DNA from: 13-2-20CM-66-19 sp963824395 | GTDB lineage: Bacteria > Pseudomonadota > Gammaproteobacteria > Steroidobacterales > Steroidobacteraceae | DNA: 64,000 bases | Direction: 5' to 3' | NCBI GenBank assembly: GCA_963824395.1 | Contig: CAWGPF010000001.1 | Span: 1,550,001-1,614,000, forward strand | In this document: positions 35,240-43,390 of the stretch, piece by piece | Position numbering within the stretch: position 1 is the first letter of the stretch | Layout of the letters: each line of letters opens with the position of its first letter | The notes under the pieces: generated by a model | Database searches by the model: none | Told to the model about the DNA's origin: nothing | Seen by the model: only the letters and a program-made list of their open reading frames with translations | Position numbers and translations under genes: made by a program

Positions 35240-37990
35240 ATGACGCGTTCTCCGGACCTGGTTCTCGTCGACGGCTCCTCTTATGTCTACAGGGCCTTCC
35301 ACGCCCTGCCGCCGCTGTCGAACTCGCGCGGCGAGCCGACCGGGGCGGTGCTCGGGGTCCTGAACATGCTGCTGAAGTTCCTCAAGGACTATCACCCTGA
35401 GCGCATCGCGGTGGTGTTCGATGCCCCGGGCCGCACCTTCCGCGATGACCTCTTCGCCGAGTACAAGGCGCAGCGCCCCGGCATGCCCGATGACCTGCGC
35501 GCGCAGATCGCGCCGCTGCTGAGCATCATCGAGGCGCAGGGCCTGCCGCTGCTGCGCGTGCCGGGCGTGGAAGCGGACGACGTCATCGGCACGCTCGCCT
35601 GCCGCGCCGCGCACGCCGGCCAGCAGGTGCTGATCTCCACCGGCGACAAGGACATGGCGCAGCTGGTGAACGACTCCATCACGCTCATCAACACCATGAA
35701 CAACGCGGTGCTCGACCGCGCCGGCGTGAAGGCGAAGTTCGACGTCTTCCCCGAGCAGATCATCGATTACCTGGCACTGATCGGGGACTCCTCCGACAAC
35801 ATCCCCGGGATCGACAAGGTGGGACCGAAGACCGGCGCGAAACTGCTGCAGCAGTACGGCAGCCTCGACGGCATCATCGCGCACGTGGACGAGATCTCCG
35901 GCAGGGTGGGCGAGAACCTGCGCGCCGGGCTGGCGACGCTCGAGCTGTCGCGGCGTCTGGCCACCATCCGCACCGACCTTGAGCTGCCCCTCGCGCTCGA
36001 GGAACTCGCGCCGCGCGCACCGGACGTGCCGGCGCTGCGCGAGTTGTACGGGCGGCTCGAGCTGCGCGCGCTGCTGCGCGCTCTCGAGGCGCCCGATGCC
36101 GTAATCCCCGCCAGCCCCGCTGCCAGCCTGGCGGCGGCGGCGGCCGCGACTGAGGCTGCGCCCGCGGCGGCGCCCGCGCCGGCGGCGCACTACGAGACGG
36201 TCACGACCTTCGAGCAGCTCGAGCAATGGCTGAGGCGCCTGCGCGGAGCGGACCTTTTCACCTTCGCCACCAAGACCACGAGCCTCGACTACATGCAGGC
36301 GCAGATCGTGGGCGTGTGCTTCAGCGTCGCGCCGGGCCTTGCTGCCTACGTGCCGCTCGAGCACCGCTATGCCGGCGCGCCGCTGCAGCTGCCGCGCGCC
36401 GAAGTACTCGCGCTGCTGAAGCCGCTGCTGGAGAATCCCGCGCGCGGCAAGGCGGGCCACAACCTCAAGTACGACGCCCACGTGCTCGCCAATGCCGGCA
36501 TCGAGCTGCAGGGCCTGCGCTACGACACCATGCTCGAGTCGTACGTGCTCAACAGCGTCGCCACCAACCATGAGCTCGAGGCGGATGCGCAGCGCTACCT
36601 CGGCGTGAAGACGCTCAGCTACACCGAGGTCGCCGGCAAGGGCGCAAAACAGATCCCCTTCGAGCAGGTGTCCCTCGAGCGCGCGACCGAGTTCGCCGCG
36701 CAGGAGGCGGCCGTGACGCTGCGCCTGCACGAGGCGCTGTGGCCGCAGCTGGCAGGCATCCCGACCCTGGCGCGCCTGTATGAGCAGATCGAGCAGCCTC
36801 TGGTGCCGGTGCTGACCAAGATGGAGCACTACGGCGTGCTGGTCGACCGCGAACGCCTGCGCACCCAGAGCCGCGAGTTCGCGCACCAGCTGCAGGAACT
36901 GCTGGTGCAGGCGCATCGCGAGGCCGGGCACGAATTCAACATCGAGTCGCCGAAACAGCTGCAGCAGATCCTGTTCGAGCGGCTGCAGCTGCCGGTGCGC
37001 CGCCGCACCCCGACCGGACAGCCCTCCACCGCCGAGGACGTGCTCGAGGAGCTGGCGGCGAGCTACGCGCTGCCGCGTATCGTGCTCGAGTACCGCGCGC
37101 TCGCGAAGCTGAAGTCGACCTACACCGACAAGCTCCCGGAGCTGGTGAACGAGCGCACCGGCCGCATCCACACCTGCTACGCGCAGGCGGTGGCGGCCAC
37201 CGGGCGGCTGTCCTCGGTCGAGCCGAACCTGCAGAACATCCCGGTACGCCGCGCTGAGGGGCGGCGCATCCGCCAGGCGTTCGTCGCCCCGCCAGGCTGC
37301 GTGCTGCTGGCGGCCGACTATTCACAGATCGAGCTGCGCATCATGGCGCACCTCTCCGGGGATGCGACCTTGAAGGCCGCGTTCGCGGACGAGCGCGACG
37401 TGCACCAGGCGACCGCCGCGGAGGTGTTCGGGGTGGAGCTCGCCGCGGTCAGCGCCGATCAGCGCCGCACCGCCAAGGTGATCAACTTCGGGCTCATCTA
37501 CGGCATGTCGCCGTTCGGGCTGGCGCGCAACCTAGGCATCGAGCGCAGCGCCGCGAGCGCCTACGTGGAGCGCTACTTTCAGCGCTATCCGGGCGTGCGG
37601 CGCTTCATGGACGACACCCGCGCCCAGGCGCGCGAGCTCGGCTACGTCGAGACCGTGTTCGGCCGGCGGCTCTACCTGCCGGACATCCGCTCCGGCAACC
37701 CGCAGCTGCGCCAGTACGCCGAGCGCAGCGCCATCAACGCGCCCATGCAGGGCACCGCCGCCGACATCATCAAGCGCGCCATGATCGCCATCGATGCCTG
37801 GACCCGCCGCAGCGCCTCCCCCGCCCGCCTCATCATGCAGGTGCACGATGAGCTCGTCTTCGAAGTGCCCGCGGCCCTCGCCGCCGAGTTCGGGGCCGTG
37901 CTGCGCGAGCACATGGTGAATGCGGCCGCCCTGAGCGTGCCGCTGCGGGTGGATGTGGGCACCGGAGCCAACTGGGACGAGGCGCACTAA
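35240..37990 (+). CDS. polA: DNA polymerase I, with degenerate 3'-5' exonuclease motifs
   Basis: 916 residues from the ATG at 35240. Residues 1-290 are the 5' nuclease (LVDGSSYVYRAFHALP, GVEADDVIGTLA, STGDKDMAQLV, IGDSSDNIPGI). An Ala-rich linker near residues 295-315 leads to the exonuclease-like domain, then the polymerase with motif A AADYSQIELRIMAH, motif B RRTAKVINFGLIYGM and motif C QVHDELVFEV, all intact. In the exonuclease domain the DxE of motif I is replaced by Ala343-Thr-Lys345 (FATKTTSLD), and motif III reads FAAQEAAVTL instead of YAAEDADVTL; NLKYD of motif II is retained. Proofreading is therefore probably lost. A TATACT hexamer at 35207 may be the -10. Confidence 0.96.
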   Translation: MTRSPDLVLVDGSSYVYRAFHALPPLSNSRGEPTGAVLGVLNMLLKFLKDYHPERIAVVFDAPGRTFRDDLFAEYKAQRPGMPDDLRAQIAPLLSIIEAQGLPLLRVPGVEADDVIGTLACRAAHAGQQVLISTGDKDMAQLVNDSITLINTMNNAVLDRAGVKAKFDVFPEQIIDYLALIGDSSDNIPGIDKVGPKTGAKLLQQYGSLDGIIAHVDEISGRVGENLRAGLATLELSRRLATIRTDLELPLALEELAPRAPDVPALRELYGRLELRALLRALEAPDAVIPASPAASLAAAAAATEAAPAAAPAPAAHYETVTTFEQLEQWLRRLRGADLFTFATKTTSLDYMQAQIVGVCFSVAPGLAAYVPLEHRYAGAPLQLPRAEVLALLKPLLENPARGKAGHNLKYDAHVLANAGIELQGLRYDTMLESYVLNSVATNHELEADAQRYLGVKTLSYTEVAGKGAKQIPFEQVSLERATEFAAQEAAVTLRLHEALWPQLAGIPTLARLYEQIEQPLVPVLTKMEHYGVLVDRERLRTQSREFAHQLQELLVQAHREAGHEFNIESPKQLQQILFERLQLPVRRRTPTGQPSTAEDVLEELAASYALPRIVLEYRALAKLKSTYTDKLPELVNERTGRIHTCYAQAVAATGRLSSVEPNLQNIPVRRAEGRRIRQAFVAPPGCVLLAADYSQIELRIMAHLSGDATLKAAFADERDVHQATAAEVFGVELAAVSADQRRTAKVINFGLIYGMSPFGLARNLGIERSAASAYVERYFQRYPGVRRFMDDTRAQARELGYVETVFGRRLYLPDIRSGNPQLRQYAERSAINAPMQGTAADIIKRAMIAIDAWTRRSASPARLIMQVHDELVFEVPAALAAEFGAVLREHMVNAAALSVPLRVDVGTGANWDEAH

Positions 37991-38200
37991 GGGGGCCTCA
38001 GAGCGCCCCCGACAGCCCGTCGCGGCCACGGATGGCAGGCGGGCAACAATCGCAGACCCATCGGGGCCTTGGCCGCAGCGCGCGGGAATATGGCTGCCGC
38101 CCCGTGTTTTGCGAACAAGTGAGCCCGCGAAGATCCGGATCGTGCGCCCGGTAGTGTGGTGTGAATGAGACACACTTGCTACCAAACTTATGATTTGTAA

Positions 38201-38368
38201 AGGTATTTTTTCGGCCCGACGCCGGAACTCCGCGGAGGGTGCGAAGTCTGACCTACTGAGTGCCTAGCACTCCCCGCTTCCCTCCCTGAGCGGGTCAACC
38301 CGGTTCACGAGACCTGTGCCGGGTTAGTCTGGCCCCGGCGGCTTCCAACGAAACCGCCGGGGTTTTTT
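38201..38368 (+). ncRNA. Candidate structured small RNA in the polA-engB spacer
   Basis: The 400-bp spacer contains no convincing gene but has consecutive inverted repeats on the plus strand: GAGTGC/GCACTC (38258-38272), CCCGCT/AGCGGG (38273-38294), AACCCGG/CCGGGTT (38297-38325), ending in a rho-independent terminator. The 5' end is a guess: an AT-rich segment at 38176-38210 holds TATGAT (38189-38194), and alternatively TTGCTA (38176) with TAAAGG (38198) 16 bp apart. Spot 42 (enterics) and ErsA (Pseudomonas) are encoded in the same polA-engB spacer, so position favours a regulatory RNA. I cannot show sequence homology to either. Confidence 0.45.
38333..38368 (+). terminator. Rho-independent terminator after polA / candidate sRNA
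   Basis: Perfect 9-bp stem CCCCGGCGG (38333-38341) and CCGCCGGGG (38354-38362), 12-nt loop, followed directly by six T (38363-38368). The T-run is on the plus strand only, so it serves plus-strand transcripts. Its distance of about 340 bp from the polA stop suggests it ends a separate small RNA rather than polA mRNA alone. Confidence 0.88.
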
Positions 38369-38390
38369 ATGGGCGCTCAGGCGGCACGCC

Positions 38391-38969
38391 TCAGCCGCGC
38401 AGCCACCCCTCCAGCGTGTCCTCGGCTTCGCGCACGCCGGTTCCCCGCAGGGCCGAGAAGAGCTGCACCGTGGCGCGCTCGCCGAGCCCCTCGCGCGCAG
38501 CCTTCAGCGCCGCCGCTCCCTCGCCTTTGTTGAGCTTGTCGGCCTTGGACAGCAGCACGTGCACGCCCTGCGCCGGGGAGACCCAGGCGAGAAGGTCGGC
38601 ATCAGAGGGCTTCAGTCCCCGCCGGGCGTCCACGATGACGAACAGGCCGCGCAACGATGTCCGCTCGCGCAGGGCCTCGATGAGAGGCGGCCAGGTGCGG
38701 CGCTGGGCGGCCGGCACGTCCGCGTAGCCGTAACCGGGCAGGTCGACGAGGCGCGCGCCCGGGTAGAGCTCGAAGAAGTTCAAGAGCTGCGTGCGTCCGG
38801 GGATCTTGCTGGTGCGCGCCAGGCCATGGCGGTGGGTGATGGCGTTGATGGCGCTCGACTTGCCGGCGTTGGAGCGCCCGACGAAGGCGACCTCGGCGCC
38901 AACATCCGGCGGAAACTGCGCGGCTGCGGCGGCACTGATGAGAAAGCTCGCCTGGCTGAAGCGGCTCAT
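38391..38969 (-). CDS. engB: Ribosome biogenesis GTPase EngB (YihA/YsxC)
   Basis: A 192-residue TRAFAC GTPase. G1 FVGRSNAGKSSAINAI (about residues 29-44), the G2 threonine in PGRTQLLNFF, G3 VDLPGYGYADVP, G4 SKADKLNKGE and G5 SALRG are all visible. EngB is needed for late assembly of the 50S subunit. Gene order polA (convergent), engB, cytochrome c4 (divergent) and dsbA resembles Pseudomonas. Its stop faces the terminator at the end of the polA-engB spacer, and its promoter must lie in the 91-bp gap shared with the cytochrome gene. Confidence 0.95.
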   Translation of the reverse strand: MSRFSQASFLISAAAAAQFPPDVGAEVAFVGRSNAGKSSAINAITHRHGLARTSKIPGRTQLLNFFELYPGARLVDLPGYGYADVPAAQRRTWPPLIEALRERTSLRGLFVIVDARRGLKPSDADLLAWVSPAQGVHVLLSKADKLNKGEGAAALKAAREGLGERATVQLFSALRGTGVREAEDTLEGWLRG

Positions 38970-39060
38970 CGACCCTCAGGTCCGGCGGGGAAGCGTGCGC
39001 ACGGCCGTAGTGTACAATTCCGCGCCCTCGCCCCGCGGAAACGAACTTCGGATACCAGCA

Positions 39061-39786
39061 ATGCCGCAGACCTCGAGACTCGGTCGCCTCACGCTTGTTG
39101 CCCTCACGGCGCTCCTGACGCCGGCCCTGAGCCTCGCGCAGGCCCCGGCTGCTGCCGCCGCGGGTGCGACCCCGCCGCCGGCCGCCGCGGCCTCCCCGAC
39201 CGACACCTTCCCCTTCACCCACGGCAAGGTCGCCGACGGCGCCACCAAGGCAGCCGTGTGCTCGGCCTGCCACGGCGTCGCCGGCAACAGCACCAATCCC
39301 CTGTGGCCGAGGCTTGCCGGCCAGAGTGCGGTGTACATCGCAGCGCAGCTGCGCCTGTTCAAGTCCGGCATCCGCGCCAACCCGGTCATGATGCCGATGG
39401 TGAGTGCGCTCTCGGACCAGGACATCGCAGACCTTGCGGTCTACTTCGAGGCGCAGACCCCGCTCGGGCTGGAAGCCGACCCCTCCTACTGGCAGTCCGG
39501 CCAGACGCTCTACCGCGGTGGTGACTCTGCCCACGACGTGCCCGCGTGCACCGCCTGCCACGGGCCGGTGGGGCGCGGCAACCCCGCCGCGGGCTACCCG
39601 GCACTGCGCGCGCAGCAGTCCGAGTACGTGGTGAAGCAGCTGAAGGACTACGCGAGCGATGCGCGCTACACGGGCGCGAGCGCGACGCAGGCGGACCCGA
39701 ACTCGGTGATGATGTTCACCATCGCCAAGCGCCTGAGCCCCGAGCAGATCCGCGACGTCGCCTCCTACGTGCAGGGCATGCGCTGA
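39061..39786 (+). CDS. Diheme cytochrome c4
   Basis: A 241-residue periplasmic protein with a signal peptide ending at about ALSLAQA (residue 27) and an Ala/Pro linker. It has two c-type heme sites, CSACH at 67-71 and CTACH at 163-167, in two homologous class I domains; Met ligands are probably in NPVMMPM and SVMMFT. Cytochrome c4 passes electrons from the bc1 complex to terminal oxidases. TACAAT at 39013-39018 is a possible -10 in the short divergent gap to engB. dsbA follows 18 bp downstream; both proteins handle periplasmic thiols or heme, as in Pseudomonas. Confidence 0.93.
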   Translation: MPQTSRLGRLTLVALTALLTPALSLAQAPAAAAAGATPPPAAAASPTDTFPFTHGKVADGATKAAVCSACHGVAGNSTNPLWPRLAGQSAVYIAAQLRLFKSGIRANPVMMPMVSALSDQDIADLAVYFEAQTPLGLEADPSYWQSGQTLYRGGDSAHDVPACTACHGPVGRGNPAAGYPALRAQQSEYVVKQLKDYASDARYTGASATQADPNSVMMFTIAKRLSPEQIRDVASYVQGMR

Positions 39787-39804
39787 CTTCTTAAGGGGCG
39801 CACC

Positions 39805-40644
39805 ATGAAACGACTCCTCGCCGCCATGGCCTTCCTGCTGCTGTGCGCCTGCGCACGCCAGGAACCGACGCCTGCGCCCGTCACCCCGCCGCCACCGGTC
39901 ACCGAGGCGCCGCCGGCCGCGCCCGCGCCCCCCGCGACGGCGCAGAACGAGACCGAGCAGGCCACGCACTCGCAGGAGTCCGGGGATTCGCAGGCCGAGC
40001 GCACGCCCGCGGATGCCTCCCTCGAGCAGATGACGGGCGCGCCCGCGCCGGCCGCGCTGCCAGCGGGCAAGTGGCAATCGGGTGAGAACTACAAGCTGCT
40101 GGTGCCGGCGCAGCCCACCAGCGTCGCCCCGGGTAAGGTCGAAGTACTCGAGGTGTTCTGGCTCGCCTGCCCGCACTGCTATGCGCTCGAGCCCTTCCTC
40201 CAGGGGTGGCTGAAGAAGAAGCCCGCCTACGTCGAGTTTGTGCGCGTGCCGGTCATCTGGCAGTCGATGCACCGCTCGCATGCGCATCTCTATTACACCC
40301 TCGAGGTGCTCGGACGGCAGGACCTGATCGCCAAGGCCTTCGACGACATCGCGCAAGCCCACGTCACACTCACGAGCCCCGACGAGGATGAGTCCTTCAA
40401 GCTGCAGCAGAAGTGGGCGCTCGAGCACGGCGTCGCCGCCGATGACTTCGCCAAGGCCTACAACTCCTTCAGCGTGAACACCGACATGCGCCGCGCCGAG
40501 GAACTGACCAACCGCTACCACGTGCAGGGCGTGCCCTTCATCGTGGTGAACGGCAAGTACACCACCGATGTGGCGCAGGCGGGCGGCGAGGCCAAGCTCA
40601 TCGACCTCATCAGTGACCTGAGCGCCGCCGAGCACGGGCACTGA
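39805..40644 (+). CDS. dsbA: Thiol:disulfide interchange protein DsbA, lipoprotein-like with long linker
   Basis: A 279-residue DsbA. The signal peptide ends with LLLCACARQE; Cys16 (LCAC) or Cys14 could be lipidated, so this DsbA may be membrane anchored rather than soluble. Residues 20-90 form a Pro/Ala/Glu-rich flexible linker before the thioredoxin fold. The active site is CPHC at 122-125 in EVFWLACPHCYALEPFL, and VQGVPFIVVNGKY holds the cis-proline. It introduces disulfides into exported proteins. The linker is absent from classical DsbA of about 210 residues. Downstream of cytochrome c4 in a likely operon. Confidence 0.92.
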   Translation: MKRLLAAMAFLLLCACARQEPTPAPVTPPPPVTEAPPAAPAPPATAQNETEQATHSQESGDSQAERTPADASLEQMTGAPAPAALPAGKWQSGENYKLLVPAQPTSVAPGKVEVLEVFWLACPHCYALEPFLQGWLKKKPAYVEFVRVPVIWQSMHRSHAHLYYTLEVLGRQDLIAKAFDDIAQAHVTLTSPDEDESFKLQQKWALEHGVAADDFAKAYNSFSVNTDMRRAEELTNRYHVQGVPFIVVNGKYTTDVAQAGGEAKLIDLISDLSAAEHGH

Positions 40645-40699
40645 TGCCTGCCGCCGCGCCCGTGGCCACGCATGCGGCCGCCGGCTCGGATCAGCCGCC

Positions 40700-41671
40700 G
40701 TGCTGAATGTCTACCTCCCCGGGCCTAAGGGGCTTGAGCGCGTCGAGGTCGGCCTCGCCGCGACGATCCCGGACCAGGCCGTCTGGATCGACCTCCTCAA
40801 TCCCACCCTCGAGGAGGAGAAGCAGGTCGAGCGGGCGCTTGCGATCGAGGTGCCCTCGCGCGAGGAGATGCGCGAGATCGAGACCTCCAACCGCCTGTAC
40901 GAGGAAAACGGCACGCTCTACCTCACCACCACCGTGGTCTACAAGGTGGACACCGACCTCCCCGAGACCACCCAGGTCACCTTCATCCTCAGTGGCGCGC
41001 GGCTGATCACCAACCGCTACGCGGACCTTCTGTCCTTCAGAGGCTTCGTCACCTACGCCGAGAGCCACCCGAGCGCCTGTGCGTCCGCGCCGCTGCTGCT
41101 GGTGGGGCTGCTCGAGGCGATCGTCAACCGCATCGCGGACGTGCTCGAGCGCATCGGCGGCGACATCGACACGGTATCGACGCGGGTGTTCCCGCGCGCC
41201 GGCCGGCGCCTGGCCAGCCGCAACTACCAAAGCGAGCTGCAGCGCATCGGGGAAGCCGGGGAACTCATCTCCAAGGCGCGCGAGACGCTGCTGAGCCTGA
41301 CGCGGCTGCTCGGTTTCCTGCAGCAGACCGGCAGCGGGCGCGTGACGCAGGAGGCGCGCCAGAGCCTGCGCACCGTGTCACGCGACGTGATGGCCCTGAG
41401 CGATCACGCCAACTTCCTCGTCGGCAAGGCGCAGTTCCTGCTCGACGCCACGCTCGGCCTTGTGACCATCGACCAGAACAACATCCTCAAGATCTTCTCG
41501 GTCGTGACGGTGCTGCTCCTGCCCCCTTCCGTCATCGGCGCCTACTTCGGCATGAACTTCGCCTACATCCCGCTGCTGCACGAGAGCTGGGGCATCTGGG
41601 CGGGAACCGGCATGATGCTCGTCTCGGCGCTCATTCCGTGGGTGTACTTCAAGCGCAAGGGCTGGCTGTAG
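40700..41671 (+). CDS. corA: Magnesium/cobalt transporter CorA
   Basis: A 323-residue CorA. The cytoplasmic alpha/beta funnel covers about residues 1-255, with a long stalk helix rich in charged residues (SRDVMALSDHANFLVGKAQFLLDATLGLVTIDQNNILKIF region). Two C-terminal membrane helices follow, the first ending in the ion-selectivity motif YFGMNFAY; the C-terminus is positively charged (YFKRKGWL). It is a homopentameric Mg2+ channel. The start GTG at 40700 is chosen because it gives the compact family N-terminus; no strong Shine-Dalgarno is seen. It stands after dsbA and before the tRNA gene on the opposite strand. Confidence 0.93.
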   Translation: MLNVYLPGPKGLERVEVGLAATIPDQAVWIDLLNPTLEEEKQVERALAIEVPSREEMREIETSNRLYEENGTLYLTTTVVYKVDTDLPETTQVTFILSGARLITNRYADLLSFRGFVTYAESHPSACASAPLLLVGLLEAIVNRIADVLERIGGDIDTVSTRVFPRAGRRLASRNYQSELQRIGEAGELISKARETLLSLTRLLGFLQQTGSGRVTQEARQSLRTVSRDVMALSDHANFLVGKAQFLLDATLGLVTIDQNNILKIFSVVTVLLLPPSVIGAYFGMNFAYIPLLHESWGIWAGTGMMLVSALIPWVYFKRKGWL

Positions 41672-41739
41672 CCCGGCGGCCCCCGGCGGCGGCCTGCCCA
41701 CGTAACTTTGAACTTAAGCAGTTGATTCTTAAGGCTGAT

Positions 41740-41816
41740 TGGCGCGCCCGACTGGATTCGAACCAGCGACCTGCAGCTTCGGAGGCTGCCACTCTATCCA
41801 ACTGAGCTACGGGCGC
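41740..41816 (-). tRNA. tRNA-Arg (anticodon CCG)
   Basis: Folds as a full cloverleaf on the minus strand: acceptor GCGCCCG/CGGGCGC, D-arm GCTC with loop AGTTGGATA, anticodon stem GCAGC/GCTGC with loop CTCCGAA (anticodon CCG, decoding CGG), T-arm GCTGG-TTCGAAT-CCAGT, discriminator G and encoded CCA. 77 nt including CCA. CGG is a frequent arginine codon in such GC-rich genomes. No integrase or duplicated 3' end is visible nearby, so it does not look like an integration site. Confidence 0.97.
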
Positions 41817-41829
41817 GTTGGGGGCGGCG

Positions 41830-41859
41830 ATGATACGCGGCGCCCGCCGCGGGCGTCCA
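41830..41859 (-). promoter_or_regulatory. Putative promoter of tRNA-Arg
   Basis: On the minus strand TATCAT (41835-41830) lies about 13 bp before the tRNA 5' end, and TGGACG (41859-41854) lies 18 bp further upstream, giving a sigma-70-like pair. Consensus match is moderate. Confidence 0.4.
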
Positions 41860-41965
41860 TTCGCGGCTCCCTCCGGGGGCCGGAAATGCGCGCCGGAACC
41901 TTCGATCTTCACAAGCCATCCAATGAGGCGCACAGTGGCTTTGCCCGGGCCTTGAGGAGCACATC

Positions 41966-42202
41966 ATGTTCAGAACCGCGCTGATTACCACCGTCCTGGC
42001 ACTGGCGGGGTGCGCCACGACCAGCAAGCCCGCCGACACGGCCTCCGCGGCGACGAAGCCCCCGTGCGGCACGGCTTCACGCCTGCCGCAGGCCGATTGT
42101 GTGGCCGGCTCCAGCTACTCCCAAAAGGACCTCAATTCCACGGGACAGCAGAACAACAACCTCGGCACGAGCCTGAAAATGCTCGACCCGGCGGTTCACT
42201 AG
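41966..42202 (+). CDS. Small hypothetical lipoprotein
   Basis: A 78-residue protein with a clear lipoprotein signal: hydrophobic MFRTALITTVLALAGC with lipobox LAGC and Cys16 as the acylated residue. The mature part of about 62 residues is Thr/Ala/Ser rich and contains two further cysteines (PPCGTASRLPQADC) that could form a disulfide, followed by an Asn/Gln-rich stretch (STGQQNNNLGTSLKML). I do not recognise a family. A ribosome binding site (TTGAGGAGC) precedes the ATG. It is a single-gene unit between the tRNA and the cytochrome gene. Confidence 0.65.
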   Translation: MFRTALITTVLALAGCATTSKPADTASAATKPPCGTASRLPQADCVAGSSYSQKDLNSTGQQNNNLGTSLKMLDPAVH

Positions 42203-42354
42203 AGGCTCGTTTCCGAGCGCAGCCGGAGCGCTGCGGCTGCAGCTGATGCAGACGCTCTGAACTACCCGGCAGTGTCGGCGTGCTTACCGGGCGGGCTGTG
42301 GCGCGGCTATACTTCGCCGCCGAATCGCCCGGTTCGTTCCAGAAAGCGCGCATC

Positions 42355-42876
42355 GTGAGCAAACAGGATACCCACTTCATCAACGTGTTCAGCCTGGTCA
42401 TCGGGCTGCTGGCCGCCTTCGCCGTCGGTATCTTCGCCTTTGCCCGCATCGTTGCGAGCGAGACGCAGGACAAGCAGGTCATCGCCGAGCGCGACTACGC
42501 CAAGAACGTCGCCGCGCGCCTCTCGGCACCGAGCGAGGAGGCCATCGCCGGTCACGACAACTCGGCCATCGCCATCCAGGCCGACGCCGGCTCCGCCGGA
42601 TCCGCCGCGGTGGCCGCGCCGCCGAAGAACGGCTCCGAGGTATTCCAGCAGGTGTGCAGCACCTGCCACGGGGCCGGCATCGCCGGGGCGCCCAAGGCCG
42701 GGGACAAGTCCGCCTGGGGCGCCCGCATCGCGCAGGGCAAGGCGACGCTCTACGACCACGCGCTCAAGGGCTTCCAGGGCAAGAGCGGGGTCATGCCCGC
42801 CAAGGGCGGCCGCACCGACCTCTCCGACGAGCTGGTCAAGCAGGCCGTCGACCACATGGTGCAGATGGCGCAGTAG
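42355..42876 (+). CDS. Membrane-anchored c-type cytochrome, cytochrome c5-like
   Basis: From the GTG at 42355 the product has 173 residues. An uncleaved N-terminal helix (INVFSLVIGLLAAFAVGIFAFARIV, residues 9-33) anchors it to the inner membrane. A periplasmic linker of about 55 Ala-rich residues leads to one class I heme domain with CSTCH at 101-105 and the Met ligand probably in SGVMPAKGG. The GxxxQVCSTCHGAGIAGAPKxGD pattern matches cytochrome c5. It probably carries electrons between the bc1 complex and oxidases. The frame runs upstream to 42280 but the GTG preserves the charged cytoplasmic MSKQDTHF start. Its stop is 11 bp from convergent ubiK. Confidence 0.87.
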   Translation: MSKQDTHFINVFSLVIGLLAAFAVGIFAFARIVASETQDKQVIAERDYAKNVAARLSAPSEEAIAGHDNSAIAIQADAGSAGSAAVAAPPKNGSEVFQQVCSTCHGAGIAGAPKAGDKSAWGARIAQGKATLYDHALKGFQGKSGVMPAKGGRTDLSDELVKQAVDHMVQMAQ

Positions 42877-42887
42877 CGGTTTGCGTT

Positions 42888-43154
42888 TCAGCCGCCGCCG
42901 GTTTTCGCAGGTTCCTCAGGCGCACCCTCGAGCGCAGCCAGCCGGGCCTCGAGTGCTTCGAGCTTCGCGCGCGTGCGCTCGAGCACCTTGCTCTGGGCGT
43001 CGAACTCATCGCGGGCGACGAGATCGAGCTTGCTCAGGCGCTCGCGCAGGATGGCCTTGAAATTGCTCTCCAGGTCCGCCTGCACGCTGCGCAGCGCCGG
43101 CGGCACGCGCTCCATCAGGCGGCGGGCGATCTCGTCAATCCTCGGTGTATCCAT
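42888..43154 (-). CDS. ubiK: Ubiquinone biosynthesis accessory factor UbiK (BMFP/YqiC)
   Basis: From the ATG at 43154 an 88-residue protein. The N-terminal part (DTPRIDEIARRLMERVPPALRSVQADLESNFKAIL) forms amphipathic helices and the C-terminal RDEFDAQSKVLERTRAKLEALEARLAALE is a coiled coil with heptad leucines, the layout of UbiK/BMFP, which trimerises and helps the UbiJ/Ubi complex make ubiquinone under air. The frame is open upstream but that part has no similarity. ubiK is often found next to amtB/glnK, and amtB is divergent here. Confidence 0.9.
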   Translation of the reverse strand: MDTPRIDEIARRLMERVPPALRSVQADLESNFKAILRERLSKLDLVARDEFDAQSKVLERTRAKLEALEARLAALEGAPEEPAKTGGG

Positions 43155-43207
43155 CGCGACCTCGCTGCGGCGCAAGCGCCCCCAAATGGGGCGTGGCCGC
43201 TTTCTCG

Positions 43208-43224
43208 GGAACCATAATGGTGCA
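43208..43224. promoter_or_regulatory. Possible NtrC binding site
   Basis: GGAACC-ATAA-TGGTGCA resembles the NtrC consensus TGCACC-N4-TGGTGCA; the right half is perfect and the left half matches four of six. It lies about 55 bp upstream of the sigma-54-like promoter of amtB. The combination supports nitrogen control of amtB, although the site is imperfect. Confidence 0.4.
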
Positions 43225-43278
43225 GCAACGGCACGCCGCCGGTGCAGAAATTGCGGGAAAAATGCACCAAACCCCGGA

Positions 43279-43294
43279 TGGCATGGATTCTGCA
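43279..43294 (+). promoter_or_regulatory. Sigma-54-like promoter of amtB
   Basis: TGGCATGGATTCTGCA matches the sigma-54 consensus TGGCAC-N5-TTGCA with two differences. The invariant GG is at 43280-43281 and GC at 43292-43293, correct 10-bp spacing. The start of transcription would fall near 43305, about 85 bp before amtB. With the PII protein at 2117-2455 and the NtrC-like site upstream this fits nitrogen-limited expression. Confidence 0.6.
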
Positions 43295-43390
43295 CCCCTC
43301 AGCGCGCGCTCCGGCATAGCTTAACGCAGGGCGCGGCGGCGGCCGCGCCCTTAGCGTGCGGGCGCCAGAACCCAGGCCGCGGAGAGATGC

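Noticed and set aside
35138..37171. About 677-codon open frame on the minus strand opposite polA
   Set aside because: Complete antisense of conserved PolA motifs; codon pattern is that of a shadow frame.
37991..38200. Possible small protein gene after polA
   Set aside because: Short open frames here lack a ribosome binding site and show no conserved composition; the RNA interpretation explains the downstream part better.
41740..41816. tRNA-Arg as an integration site for a genomic island
   Set aside because: No integrase, no duplicated tRNA 3' end and no change in composition on either side.
43310..43390. Gene start upstream of amtB within its leader
   Set aside because: The frame lacks a start with ribosome binding site and the stretch is explained as the untranslated leader after the sigma-54-like promoter.
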